DNA from: Dromaius novaehollandiae
Lineage: Eukaryota; Chordata; Aves; Casuariiformes; Dromaiidae
Reading direction: 5' to 3'
NCBI RefSeq assembly: GCF_036370855.1
Contig: NC_088112.1
Location: 14,376,469-14,440,468, forward strand
DNA: 64,000 bases
Shown piece by piece: positions 27,701 through 42,277 of the stretch. Below the pieces are notes generated by a model. That model searched no databases. It was not told the origin of the DNA and saw nothing but the letters and a program-made list of their open reading frames with translations. The first letter of the stretch is position 1; every line of letters starts with the position of its first letter. Position numbers and translations under genes: made by a program.

Positions 27701-30700
27701 AGAGAAAGAGACTCCACAACCTCTCTGGGCAACCTGTTCCAGTGCTCTATCACCCTCACAGTAAAGAAGTTTTTCCTCATATTCAGATGGAACCTCCTGT
27801 GTTTCAGTTTGTGCCCGTTGCCTCTTGTCCTGTTGCTGGGTGCCACTGAGAAGAATCTGGCCCCATCCTCTTTACACCCTCCCTTCAGATACCCATACAT
27901 ATTGATAAGATCCCCTCTCAGTCTTCTCTTCTCCAGGCTAAACAGGCCCAGCTCTAAATAACAGGTTTTGTTACATTAAATAATTTGATAGGAATCTAGT
28001 GAATATGTCATGGATTGTTTATAAAAATTAAAAGTCAGTTTCCTTTTCCAAAAATCACCTACAGTTGCTTGTTTGGTGCTTGTATACCAACAGAGACTAG
28101 TTTTGAGAGGAAACAATAACTTGACCTCCTTTAGAGGCTCACTGTGTTTCTGACACATTCTGGTGCTAGGTCGCCTGATGCGCTGTGTGCGGTGTCCAGT
28201 TGCATACCACTCCAACGACTTCTGCCTTGCTGCTGGGTCCGTGGTCCTAGCCTCCAACAGCATCATCTGCCCCAATCACTTCACTGCGCGGAGGGGCTGC
28301 CGCAACCATGAGCACGTCAACGTCAGCTGGTGCTTCGTCTGCTCGGAAGGTGAGACAGTCTGCGCTGGGTCTGCTGTCACTGAGCAAGGCCTCAGTGTAA
28401 ATGATAAACAGTAACAGAAATGCTGTCAGAAGAGCTCATTGTAGCAGGCAGAAGCTTTGCCTGTGCAAAGTGTGCCGGTAAAAATGGAAGAGAACAGGTT
28501 GTCTTCCTATCCATCTGCATTGAAATCTAACTTCAGACTAGGACTTTTTCTGGATCCTTAAAGAGGTTCTTTGTGCAACATGAGTATGGCATGAGCTGTT
28601 GAAAAGAGTTTGCAGCAGGGCATCATACCTTTTTGCCAGCTGTTTGATTCTGTCTAGAAATATAGAGGCCAGTGCTTCTGCACAGTGACTCTGATAAATA
28701 TCTCCTCCTTTTCTTTGTAGGGGGCAGCCTTTTATGCTGTGAGTCGTGCCCGGCTGCCTTTCACCGTGAGTGTCTAAACATTGAGATGCCAGAGGGAAGC
28801 TGGTATTGTAATGATTGCAAGGCAGGCAAAAAGCCACACTACAAGGAAGTAGTCTGGGTGAAAGTTGGGCGCTACAGGTAGGTGAAGGCAGAACAGACTT
28901 GTCCCCATTCCTTCTTCATGGGATGCTCATGGTGTCCAAGATGAGAAACTGCTCTTCTTCATAGGGTACAGTGCAGCAGCCTCTGACTTATTTCCATGCA
29001 TGCAGCTGCTGGTAAAGTGCATGCTTTCCTCCTCCTGTAGCCTCCTCTTTCCCCACCAGCCTTGGTGATTGCCCTCACACAGTTCTTTTCCCGTTCCTCT
29101 CAACCCAGTAGCATGCATATGAGCCCATTGCAAGTGGGGAAGTCTGAGGTTTCATCCACCCTTCCCTCTGCAGGTGGTGGCCAGCTGAGATTTGCCATCC
29201 CAGGACAATTCCTGTCAACATCCAGAAAATGAAACATGACATTGGCGAGTTCCCTGTGCTGTTCTTTGGCTCCAACGATTACTTGTGGACCCACCAGGCC
29301 CGTGTGTTCCCTTACATGGAAGGTGATGTCAGCAGCAAAGACAAGATGGGGAAAGGTGTGGATGGCATATACAAGAAAGGTAACTCATCTTGATCCACGG
29401 AGGTGCATGATGGCTTCATGTTCTGTTTCTCTTCTTTCGCATTTGGAGAAGTGGTGCTCTTATGAGAGAGATAATGATCTTTTAGAGCTAAAGCTAGACT
29501 AAATTTGCAGAATAAACTGCTTTTTATCTATCATCCAGTCCACCCAAAATTTTCATAGGTCTGAGTTCATGCAGGATGCACAGATTTTGAACTCTTCTCT
29601 AGCTCTGCCACAGCTGCTCTAAGTTTGGTAAAGCTGCTGCTCTGTCAGCTTCCCTGTGTCTAATACCATCATTATCTGTACATAAACACGCAGTTATTTC
29701 TGAATGCAGCTGTCTGACACGTCTTCATAAAAGCAGGCAAACCTAGCTGATGGTTTGGATGCTTCAACACTTACAGGCAAGTAGTACAACTGAATGCTGT
29801 GGCACTGTGCCAACTGTAGCTCCTGTGACTGCCCTACTGCACTGGCTTTTTCTTCATGCCCCTCTGGTGAACTTCTTCTTTTCCCTCCAGAGCAACATGC
29901 AGCCCTCTACCAGGGAGGTTTGGTTGTGGAGGGTGAGAACTGGCCTTTTGAATGCCGTGCAGCTCTGTGCTGTCAGTGGAGCTGTCAGTTCATGATTGCC
30001 GGTCAACCTTTCCTGTGAGAGTCCAGCTCAGATACTGTTGGGCCATTTGCAGAAATCATGCTCAAGATCACGGTAACACAGGCTGCCCACTCAGGAGAGT
30101 GCAAGTGCCTGAGCTTTGCACATGAGGTGGACACTCACAGCCTACCTCTATGTGAGCATAGAGAGTTCCTCATAACATACCCTGTCCTTTCACTTAGCTC
30201 TTCAGGAAGCTGCAGTAAGATTTGAAGAGTTGAAGGCACAGAAAGAACTGAGACAGCTTCAGGAAGACAAAAAGAATGACAAGAAACCTCCTCCGTACAA
30301 ACACATCAAGGTGAGGGCAAGTGTGGGGGGACAGGTGCAGAAGAGAAGTGTTGAGCTCTCGGTGCAGGTGATTTACAGGTATACAGAAACATTTCTACTG
30401 TTTGCGCATCTGGCTGCATTTGAAGGTTACTTTGGTCCCATTGGCATCTTCAGGCATGCTCCACAGAAAGGATTCATGTATCAGCAGAGCTGTATGGAAG
30501 CTGGACACCAGTAATAGAGGTACTCTGATTTACTGGAACAGATCTGGACATCTCTGTTCCATGTCAGTTGTGTGGTGTGAAGGAAGTATCTCTTCCTTGG
30601 GGACTTAAGGGAGAGCACTAGTAAAATGTGCAGTGCGCCCAAGTACTGTGTGCTAGTGGTGCAAGGTGGGCTTCCCACATGGAGGGAAAGCAGATGGGTT

Positions 30701-33700
30701 GAGGTACAGTGGAACAGAGCTGGAGGGAAAGCAGATGGGTTGAGGTACAGTGGAACAGAGCTGTGGGGAATATGGTAACCCACACTGGAGCTTGGTAGTA
30801 TCTTGTTTCATCTTTCCTGTTGTTTCAGGGTTTTCTGTATCAATTGCTGACTGAACAGAACCACTAAAGCAGATGTATATGCTGCCATTCTGCTGAGTTT
30901 TGGGGAACTGTTCAGATTTAGGGCTATGTTTTGAGATAGATTTGGAGCAGTAAAAGAAGAGAGTACTGCAGGGTGGAGATGACTGAGAGGGTGAGAGGTA
31001 GGGCTGAGCAGGTTCATGCACTTCAGGTGTGGGCCCAGTTGGGATGCAGGGTGATCAGAAACCCAGTGACTTGGGGACTGTGTTCCTTTTTTCATTGCCT
31101 TCTTCTGCCCCTTCCCTTTTTTATGTGGCAAACTATGAAAGCTCAACTGATTGCTGACCTTTTTTGTTTCTAGCTAGGATTTCTAGGCAGGTAGATCCTG
31201 CATGACTTACTGTGCAGTGTAAAGAATACAACTGAATGCTGTGGCACTGTGCCAACAGCATGGGCCATGCAGCTCCAGTGGTGGAAATCCTGTTTCTCAT
31301 TAAAGGTATTTTTAAGTCTGTCTCTGGCTGCAACACAAAGAAATTGTGCAAGCAGTTTGGAGCCTTTTGGATAGTCTTTTAACATAAATAACAATAGTCA
31401 TGGCCATTAGCCATGACAGTTGTTCTTCTGAGGTCTGGGTACAAGCTGTTTGTCTCTGCGAAAGCAAAGGAAACAGTTTGCAGGAACATACGATGAGTTA
31501 GGCAAGGCTTTAGGGTGGAATGGCAGAAGGTAGCTGTGTCCACTCCCTTACCTGGCCTTCTAAGGAGATCAGCACCTCAGGTCTAACCTGAAGAGTACCA
31601 ACACGGGAGACTGCTGCAAAGTACACTTGGGATCCTTCATGACACCAGGATTACGGTCATGGCTCATCCAGGCATCTCCCTGTTTGGGAACTGGTTTTGT
31701 ACCAGTAATATCTGAGATTAGAGTCTTTCATGCTGGCTGAGAGGGTGATCTTGCTTAGACAGCGTTACAGTTTGGAGCGGCAGTGCCAGAGTCAGCAACG
31801 GCACCTCTGTCTGCCCAGTGTTGAACGGTCCTAATTTTGTCCTAATCCTAATTTTGTGAGTCTCTCATCACTCTATCGAAGTGATGAGCTAACAGTTTAA
31901 GTAAGAGATGAGAAGCAGCAGAGGAGAGGAACACAGAGTGACAAGGAAAGTTGCAGATGGGAGGCAGTAATAGGAGGAAGAGACTGCAATAATAGGAAGA
32001 GGAGACTGTGTGTGTTAAAGAGATTAACCTGGCGTGTCTGATTGATTTGCTTTTAAACAAAGAAAGAGGATAAGGCCTAGGCCAGCCTGTGGTAGGCTTC
32101 CCGTGCAGAAACTGTGCTCTGTGGGTGGGATTTGAGAAATTGTGTCTGGACTGGAATAGTTTTGCTAAACAATCCCCTCCTTCATGTTCTTGGGAGAGGA
32201 AAGGGACCTGATGGTATTGCTTGCCCATGCAAAGTACAGCAAGGAGCTTTTCTTCAGTGTCTCTCTCCAAAGTCCTGACTCTCTGTTGCCTGCCTTTCAG
32301 TGTTCGCTGCCTTTAACCAAAACCAAAGGACCCTGCTCGTGCCACAGACAAGCCAGTCGCTTCTCCACCTGGTGCTGCACTCTGCTTCCTTCAGGAGCGG
32401 TTTTTAGAAAGCTCCTTGGCTTAACTCTGAGCTACTGTTTGGGCCTTCAAACCCCAGCCTTGTCTGGTTTTTCTTTCATTTACATCTGCAGAAAAGTTGG
32501 GTAGGGAGATAACTGCTTGTGTCCTGGTGTGTAGGTAGGCCCTCTGCATGCTGTCACAGGTACACAAGCCTGGTTCTTATAGTGACAGCTGAGAGCAGAA
32601 AACAGCTCGAAGGTAACAGATTCCAGAAAGAGGGCTATAAGGAAAAGCTAAGGAGAAAGACCCGACTCCCAGGACTGGAGAAGGTGCTGTTTCACACAGT
32701 GAATGCTTGGTGTCAGTCACAAGTGTTGTGCATATCCAGCCTAAGCACTGGACCACGAGGGTTGAGACAGGGCTGGATGTAGTCACAGTGGTGCTGGGAG
32801 GGGGTCACTTTGCAGCCTCTCCCCTCTCAGGGGATAAAAAAATACACACTGCACCAGGTGGTGCTAATGGGGGACCTATATCCTCCTTAGCTCTTTCCTC
32901 TACATGTACACATCCTGAAATAATGTGCCCAGAAGTACATATGTGCCTGTATATTTGTGTCCTTCTACACCTTGCTGTAACTAACTTGTGCTGCAGCCTG
33001 TAAGCTCGTAGGCAAGGGTTAAGTATAGCAGTGACTATCACGATGAACAGTTGTTCCTAAGTAGCTAACATCCTTCATGTGCATTCAAGGTAAACCGGCC
33101 AGTGGGTAAGGTGCAGATCTTCACTGCAGACCTGTCGGAGATACCACGTTGCAACTGCAAACCAACAGATGAAAACCCATGTGGCCTGGACTCGGAGTGC
33201 ATCAATCGCATGTTGCTCTACGAATGCCATCCCATGGTCTGCCCTGCTGGGGAGCGCTGTCAGAACCAGTGCTTTTCCAAACGGCAGTATCCCGAGGTAC
33301 AAATTTTCCGCACGCTGGCACGAGGCTGGGGCTTACAAGCCAAAACAGACATTAGAAAAGTAAGTAATCTGTTTCTACATTTAATTCTCTCTTGCCACAG
33401 TGTCAATTTTAATAGATATGTTCGAATGTCTTCCATGATTTGAAAAATATTTTCTTGCCATAGAATGTCATTTATAAAAGAAATGAATGAATTTAACTTT
33501 TCCAGTCCTGGCAAGAATGTTCTGGCCTAGCTAAATATGTGGTTTGTATGTTAATGTAACAGGGTAACACAGATGATTGCTTGATTTAGCTGCTTGTATG
33601 GACAGGCACTAAAGTGATGAACATTATGAATACACTAGAACACTGGCCTGAAGACAGTGCTTGGGATTTCAAGACAAGGGACAGTGGGCTTTTCCCCCTC

Positions 33701-36700
33701 TCATTCTTGAATAACCAGGCTCTTCTAACATGAGAATCTTGTTACCGAGACCAGGGCTTGGCTCTTACAAAGGGGGAATGTTTTGGAGATGGCTATAATT
33801 ATTGCTGAAACTAGTATCTCCAGGCAGCTGAAACATTTCTATTTTTCTTTTAATCCAGAGAGTAGTTATTCTGTGGCCACACATCTGTGCTGAATGAAGA
33901 AGAGCATTATAACAACCTCAAAGTGAAGAAATGAAGAACTGAAATAGAGGACAATTAGATAGCATAGTAGGAAAAGAATGTCTGAAGGAGGAGGAGCATG
34001 GAGAACATACTGTGGGGGAGGGCTTGATATCAGTAGGAAGAGTGCAGGAGTCTGTCCTGTTTAGGCTTCACTGCCTGCTGAGACATAGGTTGAAGGATTT
34101 CTTTGCCACTCCATGCGCCTATTTTGTCTCTCTCTTAACTGTCGGTGTGGAAACTGCAAAACTCCTTTATTTAATGGAGACACCTCTTGGCTACAGTGGA
34201 GCAGAGCTGTGGTTCCCTTTGATGGCTGGAGTACAGTCTCTGTAGTACTTTGCTGCAGGTGAACTCCACAGATTTACTGCAGGAGAGGATGCCCTAAGTG
34301 CATTATGCTTCTTATTGTTGCAGGTCCCAAAATGGATATTTCTTCCGAATGGAATGCAGTTAGATAGTATTTTCAGCTTTGCAGAAAAAACAGCTATCTG
34401 TTCTTTTCTTTATGCTGTCTCTGAATGTCCATTCGTTCCATAGCACAAAGAATAATATGATGGCTGTTGTTGCTTTGTTGAATTTTCTTCACGTTATTTG
34501 TTGAGCGTGTGAAATGGCTGTATAATTCAGAGCTCTTAGTGAAGGTTGCAGGTCAAACTGACTGCAAAGCACAGAGGAAGGCTGTTAGGAAAATGTTTCT
34601 ACAAAGGAAACAGGCACTAAGTTTTAGCACAGAGATGGATGTCCCTCTCTCCTGGAGGGAATTTGTTGTATCATCAGCCTGTTGTTTTCTCTCTGGCAGG
34701 GTGAATTTGTTAATGAGTATGTTGGGGAGCTGATTGATGAAGAAGAGTGCCGAGCCCGAATCCGCTATGCTCAGGAGCATGACATCACCAATTTCTACAT
34801 GCTGACACTGGATAAGGTACATGGAAGGAGTTTCTCTGGCCAAGATCTTAGGCAGAAGTGAAATGATTTTTCAAGGGCTGTGTGATAGCAGTCTTCCAGT
34901 AATTATAAAGGTAATAAGAGTGCTGATGAGCTGGTATGCGTTTCCACTAAGATGAAGACTGAAAGAATGGACTTGCTGTGCAGTGGAGAAGGTTCAGTTT
35001 GGATATTAGGATCAGGAGCAAAATCTGAACCAAGTTCATTGGAGTTTATACAGAAGAGGTGAGAGGGTTGTCTAGAGACAATTGTCTGAGGATTGTAGAT
35101 CATGCTTCAGTGTGTAACAGGGTGAATTTCAGTAATCATTTCAGTAATCAGTGACTCATTGTGACAAAACCAATCTCAGCTGCAATTCCCCTGTCCTCTG
35201 TGATGCCGTCTAACAAATCTTAGTTCACTCTACAGGGATGTTGTCACCTCATACTGTTCCTGTTACCTGCTGTTTGTTAAACTATAAGAAATAGGAGCTG
35301 ATATTTTGCTTTTAAGCAGAAGTTAGGGTCAGGAAGTGCAAGTGCTGCCTTGGATATGTGCAGCTGTGGTGTTTATCCAGTGTTGATATTACAAGAAGAG
35401 CTAAGTTCCCAGAAAGCAGTGGTAACATTTTGCCAGCTGTTTGGGAGAGCATATCTTTTGAAGAGGAAGATGATGTCCCACAGGAGACACTACTGCCATA
35501 TGATCTGCCAGCCTTGTCCGGAGACGTCAGAGTGCTGAAAATGGTTATCTTGATTGTCCAAGGAACACAGCATGGTACCTGTCACTTATGCTTGGTTAAA
35601 CTGTACGTAGGTTCTCAAGTGCTTTGCAAGTGTCACCAGATGTCTCTGTGCATACTTTTCACTGCTATAAAATGCTTTATTGGCACACCAGTACCTGTGC
35701 TGGAATGGCTTGAGCCGGAAATATCACTTATTAAACATGGTTTTCTTTTCCTTTGCGATTCTAGGATCGAATCATTGATGCTGGGCCAAAGGGCAATTAC
35801 GCTCGGTTCATGAACCATTGCTGCCAGCCAAACTGTGAGACTCAGAAATGGTGTGTGAATGGTGACACTCGGGTTGGTCTCTTCGCGCTTGTAAATATCA
35901 AAGCTGGTAAGGAACCCCCCTGTCAGGACCTGGAATGGAGTGGGGGGGTCTGTAAGGAAAGGGAAAGGTTTGTGGCTCACTGGGAACATACTTAATTTTT
36001 CTGTTTTCGCATAGGCCTCCATGAGACAAAACACCAGCACTGACATAGTGAAACACAAACGTCCATGGTATAAATGGAGGTTCATGTGTATAATGTACAG
36101 AACCAAGAAATGGAACTAAGTGTGCCACAGCATGGGGTTAAATGCCCTTTTCAGCTCTAGTATGTGGTAGGAGAGGGGGGTTGCACTGAGTTCTCAATCC
36201 ACACAGATCTACAGGAAGAATAGTAGTTGAAATCCCTGCATAGTTTTGCCAGTCATTTGTGTCATTGTATTTCAAATGTACTTTAGCAGTAGTAATAAGA
36301 CATTCTGCTACATAGTTTGTTACAACTCATCTTCTGTTTTTGATTTGCTTTTGTGTTAGGAACTGAGCTGACTTTTAACTACAACCTGGAGTGTTTGGGA
36401 AATGGAAAGACAGTTTGCAAATGTGGTGCCCCAAATTGCAGTGGCTTCCTGGGAGTACGGCCGAAGGTATGATGCCTCCTTTAAACTCTTCCAAATGATC
36501 TCTTTGCATAGAAGTGGTGCATTTGCTGCAGAGATTGCAGGAAGGGTAATCCATTTTCACATGGCCATGAGAACACTGCTTGAATTGAGATGAATATCCA
36601 GGCTTTCAATCTCAGATCTTAGACCCCAATTATATTAGAGCTGGAGTTGCTACAAACAAACACAGGAAGCTGTATTTTATGACAAAAAATAAATGAATGT

Positions 36701-39700
36701 TTTTTTCAGAATTTTTTTCTAATTGTCATGGCAATTTCCATCTTGTTAAAGAGGGAAAGGACAAGCATGTAAGACTTCTATCAGAGAGTGAAGCAGCCTT
36801 AGCTCAGCCCATTTCCCTAAGTAAAGGCCTGAGTAAATTGTGAGCATACTTGGAAGGCCAGCAAACCCATATTCCTTTAGATTGGAGTTAGAAATGCCTT
36901 AGAGCCAGAAGACTTCTGCATCACCATCTTTCCTGCAATAAGAAGGTTGATATTTTTTCTTTTTTTTACTTAAACAATGAAAGTATACACATCAGACAGA
37001 AAAGGAAATTTGCTATATCTACAGTAGAAGAATCACGAGCTTTTAGAACTTACGGACTTTTGAGAACTTAGTTTTATAACTGTAACGTTGCAGTAACAGA
37101 AATTGATTTCAATTATCATGCTTGCGTGAGCTGGTTCTTACTGGGAAAAGGAAATTACAGAAGCAATTGGCTGAGTTCCCAGCTGTCCTCAGCTAAATCT
37201 ATGTCTCAGCTGTTGGTTTGTTTCAAGAGATACACCAAAGCACTCTGTAAACCCTCTGCTCTGGCATGTAGATGCTGACAGCTTACCCACAGTTAAGGGT
37301 TAAAGGTTCTAGCAGTACAGCTGTTAAGCTCCATGAAAATATAGAGAAGGCGTTGCCTATTTCCCAGAGAGCTGGGCCTTAGTTCTGCAGAAAAATTAAT
37401 TTCTGATTAAAAAAAAAAGAAAAAAAGTGTTCAAAGGACGGTGGATGAGGTGAATTACACATCTGGTGTAGTTATTTCTCTTTTTTGTTGTGATTTAAAG
37501 TTCAATTTATTTTGCGCTGCCTCTGGGTTATGTGTGGCCTGATATTTTGGTCCTGAAACTACAGGTTGCATGATGGAAATCAGAGAAAAGTGCCCTTAAG
37601 TTGGCATTAATGTTCCATTGTGATAACTGAGGCAATTCATTCCATGTCAATGAGATGGGCTAAGAAAAAATACCCAAGAAGCAGTATCTCCCCCCCGCCC
37701 CCAAACTTCATCCCCCAATAGATACATTTTTAAACTTCTTGAAGATACAGCAAGACAAAACTTCATTGATTATACTCACAGTTCACTTCTAAAAGTGATC
37801 TTTCTAGCTGAGTTTGGAAGAATGCTTGGAAGTCTACTGTACTGCAGGGAAGAAGTGAGAATCGCTGAAATTTAGCGTAGGACATTGTTTAGGACATTCA
37901 AATTAGTTGTGAAAGGTTTTTCTTGTTCTCTTTGTATTTATGGGGCTGAAAAGCGGGAGAGAGTAGGTAAAAGGATAGTGTAGGTGTGGCCTTCAAATTG
38001 AATGATTTCTTTGCCTATAGTTTCAATATGATAAAAAAAAGGCCTGACTCGTCCCTGTTGTCAATGGGAATGCAGGTATGAAAACAGAAGTATCCACATG
38101 TGAAAGGGAAGCAAACATGAAATGTAATACATTCATGGCAGGACAGCTGGACAATCACCACTGCAGGATTCTGAAATTGTAGGTCTGGTGACAAAGGTTT
38201 TTAAATTATTTATTTTTACCTTGATTGGAGAATGACAAAAGAGTGCCTAATATTTATGGAGAATAGAGGTATGTAAAAAATCAGCTTGTAGGTCTCATCT
38301 CAGCATGCAGAGATATTCTACTTGCAGCATGTAGAACACATACTTGGACACAAAGGTGCATGGAAAATGGCATAAAATTTAGCTTGTGTCTATCAAAGAG
38401 TAATCTGGATAAACACTAATAGGTCTTTGATAAGATCACTGACTGGGCACAGGAAGGTGTCATCTTTCTGGACTTGAGCAGCGTGTTTGATACAGTGGGA
38501 GACAGGCTGGAGAGGATCATTATTACAGGAATTAGGCCTTTGCCAAGGGGCTCAATCCAAAGGGAGTGGCAGTGCGGGCATTGAAAGAGGAAGTGTTAGG
38601 CCAGGGAAGTAAGTACGTAGGCCATATAGACATCAGCCTTGGGAGCAGTTGTGATTATTTCATTTTTGTCTGTAACACAGATGTTGGAAGCCTGCTAATT
38701 TACATATACTGATGACACAAAGATATCAGGTGTCATCAGTGCAGGAGAAGATTAGACAATTGCAAAGGAGTAACTGAGTACTAGAAATGGGATTAAATTT
38801 AGTGATTCGATATGGCAGAACACGCATCTGAAGGGTAATAACAAAAACAAATCTGCAATAAGAAGGTCATCAATGGGAAATAATGGTGGAGAAGGAGCTC
38901 TTGTGCTGTTGTGTCACAGCATGACTGTGAGCTGCTGTTGTGATGCAGCTGTGAAAAAGGCAAATGCAGTCAGGGTGCTTGCAGAGAGGTATTTCCAGTT
39001 CAGTTAGGGAGGTGTTAATGTTGCTGTACACAGCTCATGAGGCATCATCTGAAGTAGTGTGTGTAATTCTGAAACTTGTGTTAGGGAGAGGTGAACTCAA
39101 TACGGGCAGAGAAAAGCCATTAAAAGGATTGGGGAGATCAGGACTGTAGAAGAGTTTGGTTTGTGAGAAGGACCATGACTGCTGCTTGCAAGTGTATCTT
39201 GGTGGTTACTTCAGAGAGAGAGAAAAGCTTCTTCAGGAAAAGAACAGTATTGACACAAGAACAAATAGGTCTAACCTGATTGCAGATAAATTCAGGTTGA
39301 AAATAAGGAGAGGGGTGAGAACATCAAAATGTCCAGGAAGGGCCTGGAATGAACTTCCCATGAGAGTCATGGGTACAAGGAGACCCAACTGCTTTGAGAA
39401 CCTGGAGAGTTTGTGAGAGGCTGCCTGCGAAGGGGCCTGAGCTCAGCGCCACCGGGCAGCCCTCGGCTCCTTGTTCTGCCGTTGCTAGCTGCATGTTTCA
39501 TGCGTTCAGCCAGGCTTTGGGTGCAGAGCTTCCAGAGTGTTTCTACAAAAGTAAGAAAAATTTACTATAGGAACACGGTTGACAAATACTACAAAGCATC
39601 AATAGAGATGTTTCAGATATGGCTGGTGGCGGCTTTTAATTGTGGGTTTTGTGGTTTTAATCCACTGTAGCAGGAAGGGAACAGGTGGAAGGGGCAGAGA

Positions 39701-42242
39701 CCTGTATTAACTGATGTTGTCTCACCTGCAGAGCCAACCCAGTCTCACTGAGGAAAAGTCCAAGAAGCTAAAGAGACGGCCACAGATGAAGCGCAGGTCA
39801 CAGGCGGAGGTCATGAAGGAGCGAGAGGACGAGTGTTTCAGCTGTGGGGATGGAGGGCAGCTAGTTTCTTGTAAGAAGCCAGGCTGCCCCAAAGTGTACC
39901 ATGCCGACTGCCTCAACCTGACCAAGAGGCCTGCAGGTCAGTGCACTGCGCGGCTCAGCTCGGCTCCGTGTGTTGGCCTCCAGTGACAGCGCTAGCTCGC
40001 AGTCTCCCCAGCGCTGCTCGCTGTGTTGCATGCTCTCTACCGTGTCAAAAAACTAGAGAGCTTTATCACTTTAGCACGCTTTTGCCCCACACAACATAGC
40101 CCTGGTTTGCACCTCGCTGTGACTGCAGAGGGTGAGTTTATTGCCAAATGGGGAGCTTGTCGTCACCTGGAAAATGGTGCGTGTGAGCTGACCCCATCCT
40201 CTGGGCCTGGCAGAGGACAGTCCCAACGATAGGAGAGATGTCGGTCACTCAGATTTGGAAAAAGCTGAACAGAAGGTAGTGAAATGAATTGTGAGGAAAA
40301 ACTCTTAATGAAAAATGGGAGTTAAGAATGTGTTAGATGTCTAAAAAGCCATGATTTCATAGTTAAGGAAGAGAACAGTATCAAAGCATATCCTCCTTTG
40401 TGGTGAAATACGGACAGAAATTTAGCATAAAAGGCAAAAGTATTCAAAAAGTAGTTCTAGTTTGTGTGCAGAGAAAGAAGAAGTTCATGTACTCACTGTA
40501 TGAGAATGATTTAACAGTTTCCAGTTCATTAGTAGCTTAAGAGATGTAAAATAGCATCTATTAGAGGAAAACATTTAAGTTACTTTTAGAAGTCTTAAAG
40601 GAGCTGGTTGAGCGCAGTGTTTCCTCTGTTGTTGCAGTTCCTCTTGGTTGCTAAAGAAGTTCCAGGGACCTTTGAGTGTTTTGATTTAATCAATATTCAG
40701 AAATGAAAATGTCTGACCTGAGCCTTGGTAGGCCAGTTAGCCTGATTTCTGCTGGGCCAAGAGGATGGAAAAGTTGATACGGGACCAAGTGCCAAAGCAT
40801 AAAGGGGTCATACTGGATAACTAGGTTTTTAACCAGAAAAACTCATCAAACTTAATTTAGTATTTTGCTAAGATTAGAAATTTGTTTAATAGAGGCAACT
40901 GCATTGATGTAATTGGGTTTAGGGGTTTGTGTGTCTTTTCAGTTAGTACTGTACAGCGTTGTCGTTAGAAATTCTCTGTGCAGCTCTGTACGGTATTTTC
41001 TGATCACCTCAGAGGCAGGTTAAGAAGTGTGTAACCGAGAGGTATCTAAAAGAAATGGTCAGGAGAGTCAGCATGCAACAGAGCGTTTCTGTTGGAGCTC
41101 CCCAAGGAACCAGAACTGGACATTCAACATCATTTGCTGTAATTTGGCTAAGTATAGAAAGTGCCAGTAATACATTTTGCAGAAGACAGGAATTATCAGT
41201 GTGTTTAAACATTAGGGAGAACAGGACGTTTGTACGGAATAGCTTGGATTGTTCTGCTCCTCGAAGAAACGCTGTAACACAGCCATGTGAAAGCCGATGA
41301 CGAGTGCAGGCAATTCCTATGGAAACGTAATCAAATGGGGTGAGGGAGTCCTGAATATTGCCTTTCCACGCCACCTTTCTGTGCTAAGACAGGACCTTGG
41401 AACATCCTGGCCAATGTTTTCCCGTGCTTTCAAATCTTCAACAGGGCAGAATCCAGCATGTCTCCTGTTCCCCGGCTTTACATTTGAGAAGTTTATTCCA
41501 TTAAACAGCCTAACGTTTTGAGTAGACTTCAAAAACAATGGCTTGCTGTCTCTCTGATATCAATTTTTTACGTACTGGAAGACTTGTATTATCTCCTTAG
41601 TCCTTTTCCAGATTAAACAAACACAATCTGTCCTTGCAGCTCTTATTTTCTAAAATTATAATTCTTACTCTACTCTGGATTGTGTCCCATTTGCCGACAT
41701 ATTTTCTAAAGTGTAGTAATAAGAATATTTAACAGTATTGCCACTGAGGCCTTGCTAATGCGAACAGAACAGAGTAATTACATTTTGTGTTTTACATAAA
41801 ATTCTTCAGGAAATGAGATTGGACTTGTTTTGCAAAAACAACTTTATTTATATTTCGTTTGTAATTTGCCCTATTATCTTTGAGTCCGCTTGTCTTGATC
41901 TTGTTAACATATTTGTTTTATTTCTTCTTCCTAAAATCATGCTTTGCACTGGTCTTATTTCATTTTATGGCGTCTTGTTGGTGTAAGAGTATCTGTCCAG
42001 TTTATCAATATAATTTTGGAATCTGAGCCTGTCCAACCCAATTTTTACAGCCCCTCACAGCCTTGTTGTCATCTACAGATGTTTCTGTAAAGATATTTAG
42101 TATTCTGCTTCCAAAATTTAAATTAAAATACAGACTAAAACAGACTCCTGTAGGACCTCATTTGAAATGCCCTCTCAGTTTGGCAGAAGACCATTAATAG
42201 CTGCTTTTTGAGAATATTTTTGAGCTGGTTACAGCCATTTTA

Positions 42243-42277
<35 letters not shown>

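Larger units (their letters stand above)
30311..33089 (+). other. NSD1: NSD1 intron with small local duplications
   Basis: Non-coding. Contains a tandem 41-bp duplication (30681-30762) and the second copy of a 30-bp sequence (31227-31256). A purine-rich stretch lies at about 31900-32010. No transposon family was recognised. Confidence 0.8.
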
